Shown: piece after piece, positions 37,750-44,175 of the stretch
Layout of the letters: every line of letters starts with the position of its first letter
How positions within the stretch are numbered: position 1 is the stretch's first letter
Notes under the pieces: model-generated
What the model saw: only the letters and a program-made list of their open reading frames with translations
Told to the model about the DNA's origin: nothing
Databases searched by the model: none
Position numbers and translations under genes: made by a program
Virus record (IMG/VR): IMGVR_UViG_3300041409_000074
Coordinates: 1 to 44,175 of that record
Reading direction: 5' to 3' (one strand)
DNA length: 44,175 bases
From: a virus

Positions 37750-40700
37750 CTAAGCGGCCTGCACGTTGCTGAAGCCGCCGCCGCCGCCGATGAAGCTGCT
37801 GCCGGCACTGACAGTAACACCGCCCATTCCCGCGGCGATCCTCCCTAGGAGGTCGATGATGTTCGTATTCTGATCAACCAGCGTCGCCGTGTTGCCGGCC
37901 GTCGCCTCCACAAACGGGTCGACCGCCGTGCGGATCGGAACCGCGCTGTCGATCTTATCGATTGCCCGATTCGTATAGTCCTGGATCTTGTCCATCGCCT
38001 CGAAGAAGGCGCCGGTCGAGCCGTTAAGCTGGCGCTCGATGTCGAGATAGGATTGCGCGGCGGACTGGTAGCCCTGCTGATCGATGCTGCCACCAGCGTC
38101 GATCTGATCAAGAAACGGCTGCAATGCGGCAGCGGCCTGGGCCTCCTGATCGCGCAGCGAATAGGGGCTGCTCGATCCGAAGTTAAGGCTCTTGAGAAAC
38201 TCCTTCAGCGACGCGGACGCCTCGGCCGTTTGCGCGACCGTGTCCGCCAGCTCGATCTTGTACAGCTTCTGCGCGTCGGCCATCTGCTCGGTCGATGCGC
38301 CGCCCTCCTTCAAGGCCGCGATCGTCTTTGCCCATTTCTCATTGAGATCGTCGAGCGCGGCGCCGACCGGGTCGAGATGCTGCTTCAGCAGCTTCGGGAT
38401 CGACTCGATCATCGTGGCCTTCTGGATCGCCTTGTCGAGATCCTGACCAGACTGGAGGATGTGCTGCGAGGCATCGCTAATGCCGGCTATGACGCCGTCC
38501 TTGAGCGCGTCGGCGATTGCGAAGCGGACAGCCGCCTCCTGATCGTCGCCGAAATCCTTTGCGCCCTTTTTGGTCTTCGTGATGCCGTGGCCCGTGGTGT
38601 CGACGCGCCAGTTGCCGTCCCGCTGGCCGATCGAGACGGAGCCGCCGCCGGTGACCGACCCCCCCAAGGTTTCGGCGATGCGATTGAGGCCGTCTACGAC
38701 CGAGCCGAGTGCGCCGGTCGCGTTCCCGATGGAGGTGCTGTCATTCCCTCGGGTTGAGCCGACGCCCAGCGAACCGCCCGACATGCCCAGTGTCGCGCTG
38801 CCGCGCTTCGCTGAGGAAAAAACGCCGAGCTGCTGAAGGATGGTGAAAGCGGCGTAGGCCGCAGCCGCATAGGGCCCAGCAGCGGAAATCGCGCTGCCGG
38901 CTCCCCCGAGGCTGCCGAGGAGGCCGCCCGCCTTGCCACCGGACGCAGGGCCGAGCAGGCCGAGGATCGATTCGATCGGGTCGCCCTTCGCGGCACCGCC
39001 GCCGCCGCCGGCACTGCCCTTGCCGGTGAACATCCCGAGGATGGAGCCCAGAGGCCCAAGGTTCCCGCCGGCCCCCATCGAAGACACGGTCGCGCCGAGA
39101 TTGAATTGCTGGCCCGTCATCTGGGCGAGGGTCCAGGCGGCCGCAATTTCGGCGATGGCGCGCAGGCCCGCCCGCTTGAAATCCTTCCAGATGTCGCTGG
39201 TATGGCCGCTGAAGAGCTGCTCGTAGAGATCGGCGAGCCCGCGGAACTGATCCTCCTGGCGGCGCGTGGACTCGTCTTTGATGCGATCGAGTTCGTGCTG
39301 CGCCTTCTCCTGGGCCTCCAGGCTGAACGCGGCCACTTCCGCCTGCTTGCGGGCGGCGGCGGCGCCGTCCTCCATCGCGTCGCTAATATGGTGCTCAGCG
39401 GTCACCGTGGCGGTGCGGATGGCAAGGTTGTCGGCGGCCGTGGCCTTCATCGCGTTGGCAGTGGCGAGCGTGCCGTTCATGGCCGCCGCCGCTGCGGTCT
39501 CGGCGGCGCGATCGGCGGCGGAAAGCTTGGCGCGGTCCCCGTGCTGGCGCAGGAGTCCCGCGTAGGTGGTGGCTTGCTGTTGAAAGATGCCGAGCTGGGC
39601 CTGAAGACCGTCGGTTTCCTTCTGCTGATCGTCGCGGCGCGTGACGTCCAGTCGCGCTATCTCCTGCTCGTAGCCGCGCCTGGCTTCGCTCAGCGCCCCT
39701 TGGAGCGACGCCTCATGCGTCAGCCCTTCATTGCGCTGGGTTCCCAGGCGAAGCGCTTCGACCTGCTGGTCAGTCTGGGCCGCCATAGTGCGCAGGATCT
39801 GCTGCTGCTGCTCTAGGCTGTGCTGCTCCTGCTGGGCCTGATCGGCCGGGCTGGGCGCTCGGCGATAGCCGAGGACGTCGCGGGGGTTGGCGGTGGTAAT
39901 GCCGACGCGGTTATTTGTGTTTCCGCCAAGGACGCGAACGCCTCCGTGCGCATCAGTCCCCTCGTAAAAGCCGACGTGGCCTTCCTGCTCATTGTTGCCG
40001 CGCCGCAGGACTACGATGTCGCCCCGGTGCGGGTCGGTAGTCGCGGTGCCGTAATTCAGGAAGGAGCGGGCGCCGAGCGACGCGCTGCCATCCGCATTGT
40101 GTACGGTCGGAAGGCCGTTCGTCGCCAGCACCGCCTGCACGAACGCGGCGCACCATTTGACCATGTTCGGGTCGATGTTGATGTTGGCTTCGCTGAAGAG
40201 CGAGCGCAGCGTGCTGTTGTCGCCCCGTTCGCTAAGGCCCGTGAACCGCTCCGCCGTCGTCGCGAGTCGGCTCGCCAGCTCAATTGCGATCTGGTCGCCG
40301 GGGCTCGTATGGTGGCTCGGCGACAAGTCCAGGGACTGGTCGCCGGTGTCGCCCCCGTTACGGCGCGACGCCCCGCTGCTGTAAGACAGGAAGGGCCCGC
40401 CGCCCGGCGAATATCCGCCTCGGGCATTGCGGCGCTGCAGTTCGTCCAGCGCCTGGTCGAGTGCCCGATCCTGCGCCGCGCGATCGTACCGGTCGGCGAA
40501 GTTGAAGGTGTGATCGGCGCCGCCGTGGGGGATGATCGGCTGATAGGCCGGAAGCTGCTGATTGGTGGTAAGCGGGTTCATCCCCGGCACACCGGCAGAG
40601 CCATAGACCAGCATGTTGCGGCCGAGCCGGCCGGCACCGTCCATGAAATCGAGAATGTGATCGCCGAGCCCGCCGAGGCCGTTGAACAGGTCCTGGAACT

Positions 40701-41526
40701 CATGGAGGAAGAGCGAGATGTCGTGAGACACGCCATGGAGGCCGGCGGTAACGCGCTCGAAATTGCGCTCCGCACCATCCGCCATTGGGTCGAACATGCC
40801 CTCGAGCCCGGCCGCGACCTGTTCGATCTGGGGGATCAGATCAACGATCGCCATGCCGAGGCGCGTGCGCAACGTGAGGGCCAGAGCCGCCAGTTTGTCC
40901 TGCGCTTCGTCGGCCTTGTCCGCCATGTCGGCGGTGATCAGGCCGGCGCGCCGCGCCGCGTCGGCCATTTGCTCGTAGCCCGCCGAACCCTGGACGAGGA
41001 ACGGGATCATCTCGGCCGCACCGCGACCCATCAGGCGTTGCGCTGCGGCGGCCTGTTCGGACTGGGTCGCGAGGCCCCTGATCCGATCCATGACGGTCGG
41101 CAACACTTCGCCCGCGTCGGTGAACTGACGCGGGTCAATCCGCAGGGCGCGGAAGGCCTCCACCGCGGCCGGGACGCCTGCGCGAGCCTGGCCCAAGGTG
41201 CGATTGAGGATGGCCACAGAGCGGCTCATGCCCTCCTGGCTTGAGCCGTTCTCGATCGCAGCCCGGGTGAGTATCTGATACTGCTCGACGGTGACGCCGA
41301 TCGCGCGCGACGTTTCGCCGAGGCTGCCGGCATAATCGAGCGCGGCCTTCGCCACCTGCTCGATCTCGGCGACGCCGATGCCAACCCCGAAACCGCTCAG
41401 CAGCCCCGTGATGCGGCGGCTCGCCGAGGCCACCGTATTTTCGATGCCGCTCATGCGGCTGTTGAACTCGGACGAGAATTGGTCCGCGTTCAATCTGAGA
41501 CGGGCGACAATGTCGGCAGTTGCCAT
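37750..41526 (-). CDS. Tape measure protein with embedded NlpC/P60-like peptidase
   Basis: The 1258-residue protein sets tail length and enters the cell envelope at infection. Residues 1-400 are helical with tape-measure signatures (ARLRLNADQFSSEFNSRM; SLGETSRAIGVTVEQYQ; MADAARRAGLITADMADKADEA). At about 420-545 an NlpC/P60-like (TIGR02594-type) domain is embedded, with Cys459 in KWCAAFVQ and His517 in EGHVGFYEG. A long coiled coil (AATQ-, Glu- and Gln-rich) and a Gly-rich hydrophobic stretch (GGAGSAISAAGPYAAAAYAAF) follow. The peptidase would cut peptidoglycan locally during DNA entry. Confidence 0.88.
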   Translation of the reverse strand: MATADIVARLRLNADQFSSEFNSRMSGIENTVASASRRITGLLSGFGVGIGVAEIEQVAKAALDYAGSLGETSRAIGVTVEQYQILTRAAIENGSSQEGMSRSVAILNRTLGQARAGVPAAVEAFRALRIDPRQFTDAGEVLPTVMDRIRGLATQSEQAAAAQRLMGRGAAEMIPFLVQGSAGYEQMADAARRAGLITADMADKADEAQDKLAALALTLRTRLGMAIVDLIPQIEQVAAGLEGMFDPMADGAERNFERVTAGLHGVSHDISLFLHEFQDLFNGLGGLGDHILDFMDGAGRLGRNMLVYGSAGVPGMNPLTTNQQLPAYQPIIPHGGADHTFNFADRYDRAAQDRALDQALDELQRRNARGGYSPGGGPFLSYSSGASRRNGGDTGDQSLDLSPSHHTSPGDQIAIELASRLATTAERFTGLSERGDNSTLRSLFSEANINIDPNMVKWCAAFVQAVLATNGLPTVHNADGSASLGARSFLNYGTATTDPHRGDIVVLRRGNNEQEGHVGFYEGTDAHGGVRVLGGNTNNRVGITTANPRDVLGYRRAPSPADQAQQEQHSLEQQQQILRTMAAQTDQQVEALRLGTQRNEGLTHEASLQGALSEARRGYEQEIARLDVTRRDDQQKETDGLQAQLGIFQQQATTYAGLLRQHGDRAKLSAADRAAETAAAAAMNGTLATANAMKATAADNLAIRTATVTAEHHISDAMEDGAAAARKQAEVAAFSLEAQEKAQHELDRIKDESTRRQEDQFRGLADLYEQLFSGHTSDIWKDFKRAGLRAIAEIAAAWTLAQMTGQQFNLGATVSSMGAGGNLGPLGSILGMFTGKGSAGGGGGAAKGDPIESILGLLGPASGGKAGGLLGSLGGAGSAISAAGPYAAAAYAAFTILQQLGVFSSAKRGSATLGMSGGSLGVGSTRGNDSTSIGNATGALGSVVDGLNRIAETLGGSVTGGGSVSIGQRDGNWRVDTTGHGITKTKKGAKDFGDDQEAAVRFAIADALKDGVIAGISDASQHILQSGQDLDKAIQKATMIESIPKLLKQHLDPVGAALDDLNEKWAKTIAALKEGGASTEQMADAQKLYKIELADTVAQTAEASASLKEFLKSLNFGSSSPYSLRDQEAQAAAALQPFLDQIDAGGSIDQQGYQSAAQSYLDIERQLNGSTGAFFEAMDKIQDYTNRAIDKIDSAVPIRTAVDPFVEATAGNTATLVDQNTNIIDLLGRIAAGMGGVTVSAGSSFIGGGGGFSNVQAA

Positions 41527-41530
41527 GGCA

Positions 41531-41558
41531 TTGCTCCCGCGACCGAATTTGATAGAAT
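41531..41558 (+). promoter_or_regulatory. Promoter of zinc-ribbon moron, leaderless
   Basis: TTGCTC (41531-41536), a 16-base spacer and TAGAAT (41553-41558) form a good sigma-70-like promoter on the plus strand. The expected transcript start, 6-8 bases after the -10, falls on or next to the ATG at 41565, so the message would be leaderless or nearly so. Confidence 0.55.
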
Positions 41559-41564
41559 GGGGGG

Positions 41565-41813
41565 ATGTGGCAGGATCCCGCGAAGCTGAAGCAATGTCCC
41601 CGCTGTGCGGAGAGGGTCCAGCCTGAGGCGGTGATTTGCCGCGGTTGCTCTTACGGCTTCACCGCCGGAGACGACAACAGGGCCTATAACCGACAAGTGC
41701 AGGCGATCCTCGTTCGGATCGTTGCTGGAGTCATCGTCGTCGGACTTGTGGTCGCATGGCTCCAGAATCAGGGCGGGGCCGAGGCCCTGGCCAACTTCTT
41801 CGCCGGCCACTAA
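41565..41813 (+). CDS. Zinc-ribbon membrane protein (moron)
   Basis: The 82-residue protein has a zinc ribbon with two CxxC pairs (C11, C14, C25, C28 in KQCPRCAERVQPEAVICRGCSY, shown here in part) and one membrane segment (about 48-67: AILVRIVAGVIVVGLVVAW). The ribbon resembles the UPF0547-type zinc ribbon. It is the only plus-strand gene in a long minus-strand tail block and has its own promoter, the marks of a moron expressed in the prophage. It might alter the host envelope, for instance in superinfection exclusion; this is inference. Confidence 0.75.
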   Translation: MWQDPAKLKQCPRCAERVQPEAVICRGCSYGFTAGDDNRAYNRQVQAILVRIVAGVIVVGLVVAWLQNQGGAEALANFFAGH

Positions 41814-41818
41814 CCCAG

Positions 41819-42463
41819 TTACGGAATCGCCTGCAGCCGCCTGAGAAGGTCGGGAGCGATACGCCCGCCGCGCCGATCGATGATCGGGCCCGAGGCCACG
41901 TTATTCGAGAACGACACGCTGGGCATGCCGACGAAGATGGGGATGGTGGCCGTGCGACCTTGGGCGCGGGCGCGAACACCCGCCAGCCGGCCGCGTTGCG
42001 CCTTGCCAGCAAGGCGGCCCTCGTCGAGCACCAGCATGGGCGAGTGGCCTGGGCGCTGTACCAATCGCAAGGTTGCGCCGTGCGCGCGCTCCCAATCCTG
42101 GGGCGTCAGCATGCCGTTCGGCCTTCGCCCGGCGGCGGGGAGTGGGATCCAAAGAATTTCGCCATGCGGCCGAATATTCCCGGCCGTGGTCTGAAACCGA
42201 ATCGCACCCTGGGTCCGTTCACCACCGTTGACGAACACGGTGCCCGTCGGGTCCCTGGCGATACCGCTGCGGGGGAAGGTCTTGCTGCCCCACGCCCGAT
42301 AAAGCTTGCCCCGAGTGACGGCCTTGGTGGCGGACTCCAGATCAAGCTCAAGGCCACGGGTGGTCTCGACGATCGTCTCTCGCCCTGCGGTTAGATATGC
42401 CCGACCGATGCGCTGCTTATGGCGCTCGATCTCAGCTCGGTCGACGGTCAGGGAGGTCTGCAC
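41819..42463 (-). CDS. DUF6441-like minor tail protein
   Basis: The 214-residue protein starts at GTG 42463, with AAGGAAG 9 bases upstream and directly after the frameshift product's stop. It resembles the DUF6441 phage family in its pattern: helix with a basic face, LYRAWGSKTFPRSGIA, AGNIRPHGEILWIPLP, and a C-terminal VSFSNNVASGPIIDRRG. It lies between the tail chaperone and the tape measure and is probably a minor tail structural or assembly protein. Confidence 0.7.
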   Translation of the reverse strand: MQTSLTVDRAEIERHKQRIGRAYLTAGRETIVETTRGLELDLESATKAVTRGKLYRAWGSKTFPRSGIARDPTGTVFVNGGERTQGAIRFQTTAGNIRPHGEILWIPLPAAGRRPNGMLTPQDWERAHGATLRLVQRPGHSPMLVLDEGRLAGKAQRGRLAGVRARAQGRTATIPIFVGMPSVSFSNNVASGPIIDRRGGRIAPDLLRRLQAIP

Positions 42464-42466
42464 CGG

Positions 42467-42748
42467 TCAGTCTTCCTTTGCCATAATATCCAGCCTCGCG
42501 AAGGCGTCCATCAAAGCCGCCGGCTGATCGCCCGCGCCGCCAGCGGCCGGCAGGGCGGTGAAGGTGCCCATCATCCCGCCGCCGCGGCGACACGTCAGCC
42601 AGAGGTTCAGCACGCCCCAGATATGTGGAGGCAGTGTAAGGCGCGGGTTCTCCGGCCAGTGCCGGCCTGCGATCTCCCAGCCTCCTTCTACTTTGCGTCC
42701 GAAGTTGAAGTCGCCGGGCCTTTTTCGGACGATGAAGGCCGCGCGGAG
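42467..42748 (-). CDS. gpT-like frameshift extension of tail chaperone (fusion gpGT)
   Basis: This stretch is open in the -1 frame relative to the chaperone gene and has no usable start codon near its beginning, so it should be made by frameshifting. The fusion would have 212 residues from the chaperone plus about 93 here (305 in all). The extension contains GDFNFGRKVEGGWEIAGRHWPENPR, WGVLNLWLTCRRGG and ends ARLDIMAKED. A strong GGAGG follows the zero-frame stop but no start codon is placed for it. As in lambda gpG/gpGT, the ratio of the two products would matter for tail assembly. Confidence 0.7.
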   Translation of the reverse strand, partial: LRAAFIVRKRPGDFNFGRKVEGGWEIAGRHWPENPRLTLPPHIWGVLNLWLTCRRGGGMMGTFTALPAAGGAGDQPAALMDAFARLDIMAKED

Positions 42749-43383
42749 TTTCCCTCGTCTTCTACGGCGTAAAGCAGGGTATAGGCGTGATAGCCTGCCG
42801 CCTTCATGTCCATCGCCGGCACCGCCTTGGCCGAGGCCTCCGTAACGAGCCCGTCAGGCCCGATGTCGCATTCCGACTTAAGCCCCGTCCAACCAGAGCA
42901 GAATTGCCGGAACGCGAGCAGCGGCACCATCGCATGGCGCCGGGCGCGGCGGCGGTGAAGAGCGGCATAGTCGGGCCAATGGTCGCGGACGATGCGGTCC
43001 GCCTCCTCCAGCGCCTGGCGATCGGCGGCCGGCAGCTCTCTGCTCTCCAGCTTCACGAAGTCGGCCCGATCAGGTTCAGGAAGCGACTGGGCGCGATTGG
43101 CGACCTCGTTGTTATGCTCGACGATCTCGCGCTCGGCGGCGCGCAGCTCGTGCAGCTCCGCAAGCTGAGCGGGTGAATCGGCGAGCAGGACGGCCAGGCC
43201 CTCCGAGAAGGCTGCGTCCATTTCGAACGAGGTCACCGGACCGGCATTGTACTCGCCAGCCAGGTCCGCTTCGAACATCTCACGGTCGGTGACGCCGCCG
43301 GCATGGATCATGAAGACTGGGCCCTTGCCGTCCTTATGCCAGGGCGCAGTGTAGGGGCGTGGCTGGGTGGTCAATCGAATCAT
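42688..43383 (-). CDS. Tail assembly chaperone (gpG-like)
   Basis: The start is ATG 43383 (MIRLTTQPRP), with GAGGATT as ribosome site; a longer reading from 43602 lies inside the major tail gene. The 231-residue protein is rich in charged helices in its second half (HELRAAEREIVEHNNEVANRAQS; DRQALEEADRIVRDHW). It follows the major tail protein and precedes the tape measure region, the position of lambda gpG, and it contains a slippery site for -1 frameshifting near its 3' end. It coats the tape measure during tail assembly. Confidence 0.75.
   Translation of the reverse strand: MIRLTTQPRPYTAPWHKDGKGPVFMIHAGGVTDREMFEADLAGEYNAGPVTSFEMDAAFSEGLAVLLADSPAQLAELHELRAAEREIVEHNNEVANRAQSLPEPDRADFVKLESRELPAADRQALEEADRIVRDHWPDYAALHRRRARRHAMVPLLAFRQFCSGWTGLKSECDIGPDGLVTEASAKAVPAMDMKAAGYHAYTLLYAVEDEGNSARPSSSEKGPATSTSDAK
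42748..42754 (-). promoter_or_regulatory. -1 ribosomal frameshift site GGGAAAC
   Basis: On the minus strand the zero-frame codons read GAG GGA AAC, giving the heptamer G GGA AAC, a canonical X-XXY-YYZ slippery sequence one base different from the lambda G-T site GGGAAAG. Both tRNAs can re-pair after slipping back (GGG and AAA). The zero frame stops 61 bases later at TAG (42688), while the -1 frame stays open for another 93 codons. Confidence 0.75.
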
Positions 43384-43393
43384 CAGCCAATCC

Positions 43394-44175
43394 TCAATAG
43401 AAACAGATGATGCGGTCGAGGTCGCGATCTTGCGCGTCCCGGCCGTTCGACAGCGCGCGATAGTTATTCTGGTGCGAACGGTAGGATCCGCGCGTGCCTG
43501 GCTGGAGATCGACCGGCTGCGCGACCGGGTGCAGGAGCGACCAGCGATTGCCGGCAGTCCCGCCGAAGCGCAGTGCGATCGGATATTGCGAGAAGGCCGC
43601 AATCTCCGCGAGCGTGTTGCGCGTGGCGATCAAGGTCGCGAGCGGGTCCGCGCCGAACATCGGTTCGCGCGCAGTGATCTGACCGGCAGCAAAGCCCTGC
43701 TGGGTATTCGGATCCTCCGGGCTCTCGATCTGGCCGCCGACGGTGGAAGACCATTTCGAGATCGGAAGGCCCTTGCGGTTGACCAGCATTGCCGGCGGTG
43801 TGCCGGCGCCCTGAACGAGCATCGGACCGCTGTGATTGGCGAGCACGACGCCGGTGGGCACCGCAACATCGGAGCCGGTGCCGACGTAGATGCCGGTGAA
43901 CTGGAACGATCCGAAGCCGGGCCGGGCGGTATCCCCGTCCAAGTCGCAGATGCCGCGGCAATCGACGAACTGGTGAAGCACGCCATCCTCGTAGAGATAG
44001 GCAGTGCCGGCGGGGTGCTGCGCCGCGCGGGTCGCCGCGTCCCGCGGCGAGCTGCCCGCATAGGTCCAGTTGGCCGGAAGCGAGACCGAGGTGGTGACGT
44101 CGAGAACTGGCGAGAACGTGTCGGACAGCGTCGCCACCTTGCCGGCGGTATAATCCGTGATCAGAGGGGTGTGAC
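43394..44175 (-). CDS. Major tail (tube) protein, C-terminal part across circle junction
   Basis: This is the continuation of the gene that starts at 518 and reads through the circle join. The last 61 bases repeat the first 61, so 43394-44114 gives the remaining 240 residues of the 412. The segment includes WTYAGSSPRDAATRAAQHPAGTAYLYEDGVLHQF, FGSFQFTGIYVG and VNRKGLPISKWSSTVG, and ends DLDRIICFY before a TGA stop. The repeating beta-strand character suits a tail tube fold with an added surface domain. A call of a separate 247-residue gene starting at the internal GTG near 44137 would be an artefact of the cut. Confidence 0.78.
   Translation of the reverse strand, partial: HTPLITDYTAGKVATLSDTFSPVLDVTTSVSLPANWTYAGSSPRDAATRAAQHPAGTAYLYEDGVLHQFVDCRGICDLDGDTARPGFGSFQFTGIYVGTGSDVAVPTGVVLANHSGPMLVQGAGTPPAMLVNRKGLPISKWSSTVGGQIESPEDPNTQQGFAAGQITAREPMFGADPLATLIATRNTLAEIAAFSQYPIALRFGGTAGNRWSLLHPVAQPVDLQPGTRGSYRSHQNNYRALSNGRDAQDRDLDRIICFY
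44115..44175. repeat. Terminal direct repeat, second copy
   Basis: This is identical to bases 1-61 and is the closing overlap of the circular assembly. Confidence 0.95.

Noticed and set aside
39820-41244. 474-residue plus-strand frame opposite the tape measure gene
   Set aside because: It is an antisense shadow with low-complexity Arg/Val/Ala content; the minus strand has clear tape-measure and peptidase motifs.
43394-44137. A separate 247-residue tail protein starting at 44137
   Set aside because: The apparent start is an internal GTG; the frame continues past the window end into 1-518 as one 412-residue gene.

Overview
The window is one complete temperate tailed-phage (or excised prophage) genome assembled as a circle. 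The first 61 bases are repeated exactly as the last 61, and the major tail protein gene runs across that junction, so the unique circle is 44,114 bp. The DNA is GC-rich throughout. Lambda-type packaging genes, a -1 frameshifted tail chaperone and a long tape measure point to a siphovirus with a non-contractile tail. Base composition and the look of the proteins suggest an alphaproteobacterial host, most likely a sphingomonad; this is inference, since no host gene is present.

Layout. (1) 1-10 kb, minus strand: a NusG-like antiterminator, an initiator-like tRNA-Met, terminase small and large subunits, gpW-like joining protein, portal, a fused ClpP-type protease/major capsid protein, a DUF2190 cement protein, head completion and tail completion proteins, and the start of the major tail protein. 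(2) 10-13.5 kb, minus strand: the early replication block (Cro-like repressor, CHC2/Toprim primase, DUF3987 helicase-like protein, one unknown gene), ending in an iteron-like repeat cluster and a large hairpin. (3) 13.5-21 kb, plus strand: a CI/LexA-like repressor, an operator-promoter, then an almost seamless translationally coupled operon of mostly unknown genes that includes a proteasome-type Ntn hydrolase, a ParB-like protein, a LexA-type HTH protein and an AlpA-like putative excisionase. (4) 21-26.5 kb: a repeat-rich attachment-site candidate, tyrosine integrase, HIRAN protein, Dam-like methylase, and a self-contained promoter/palindrome/structured-RNA/XRE regulator unit. (5) 26.4-30.4 kb, minus strand: lysis cassette (GH19 endolysin, holin, Rz/Rz1 spanins, extra small membrane and secreted proteins, a membrane-anchored PAS protein). 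(6) 30.4-44 kb, minus strand: tail genes from a giant repeat-containing, Hint-domain tail-tip protein back to the tape measure, chaperones and major tail protein, with one plus-strand zinc-ribbon moron inserted.

Regulation. A 15-bp palindrome TAGCC-N5-GGCTA occurs between cro and cI, again downstream of cI in front of the plus operon, and once more upstream of the integrase, so a single repressor probably controls replication, the accessory operon and integration. Late genes lie downstream of the NusG-like gene, which may take the place of lambda Q. Points most worth a second look are the T1/D17/K33 proteasome-like enzyme, the four-hairpin RNA in front of the XRE gene, the GGGAAAC frameshift, the NusG-like protein with its upstream hairpin, and the PAS and HEXXH proteins of the lysis region.
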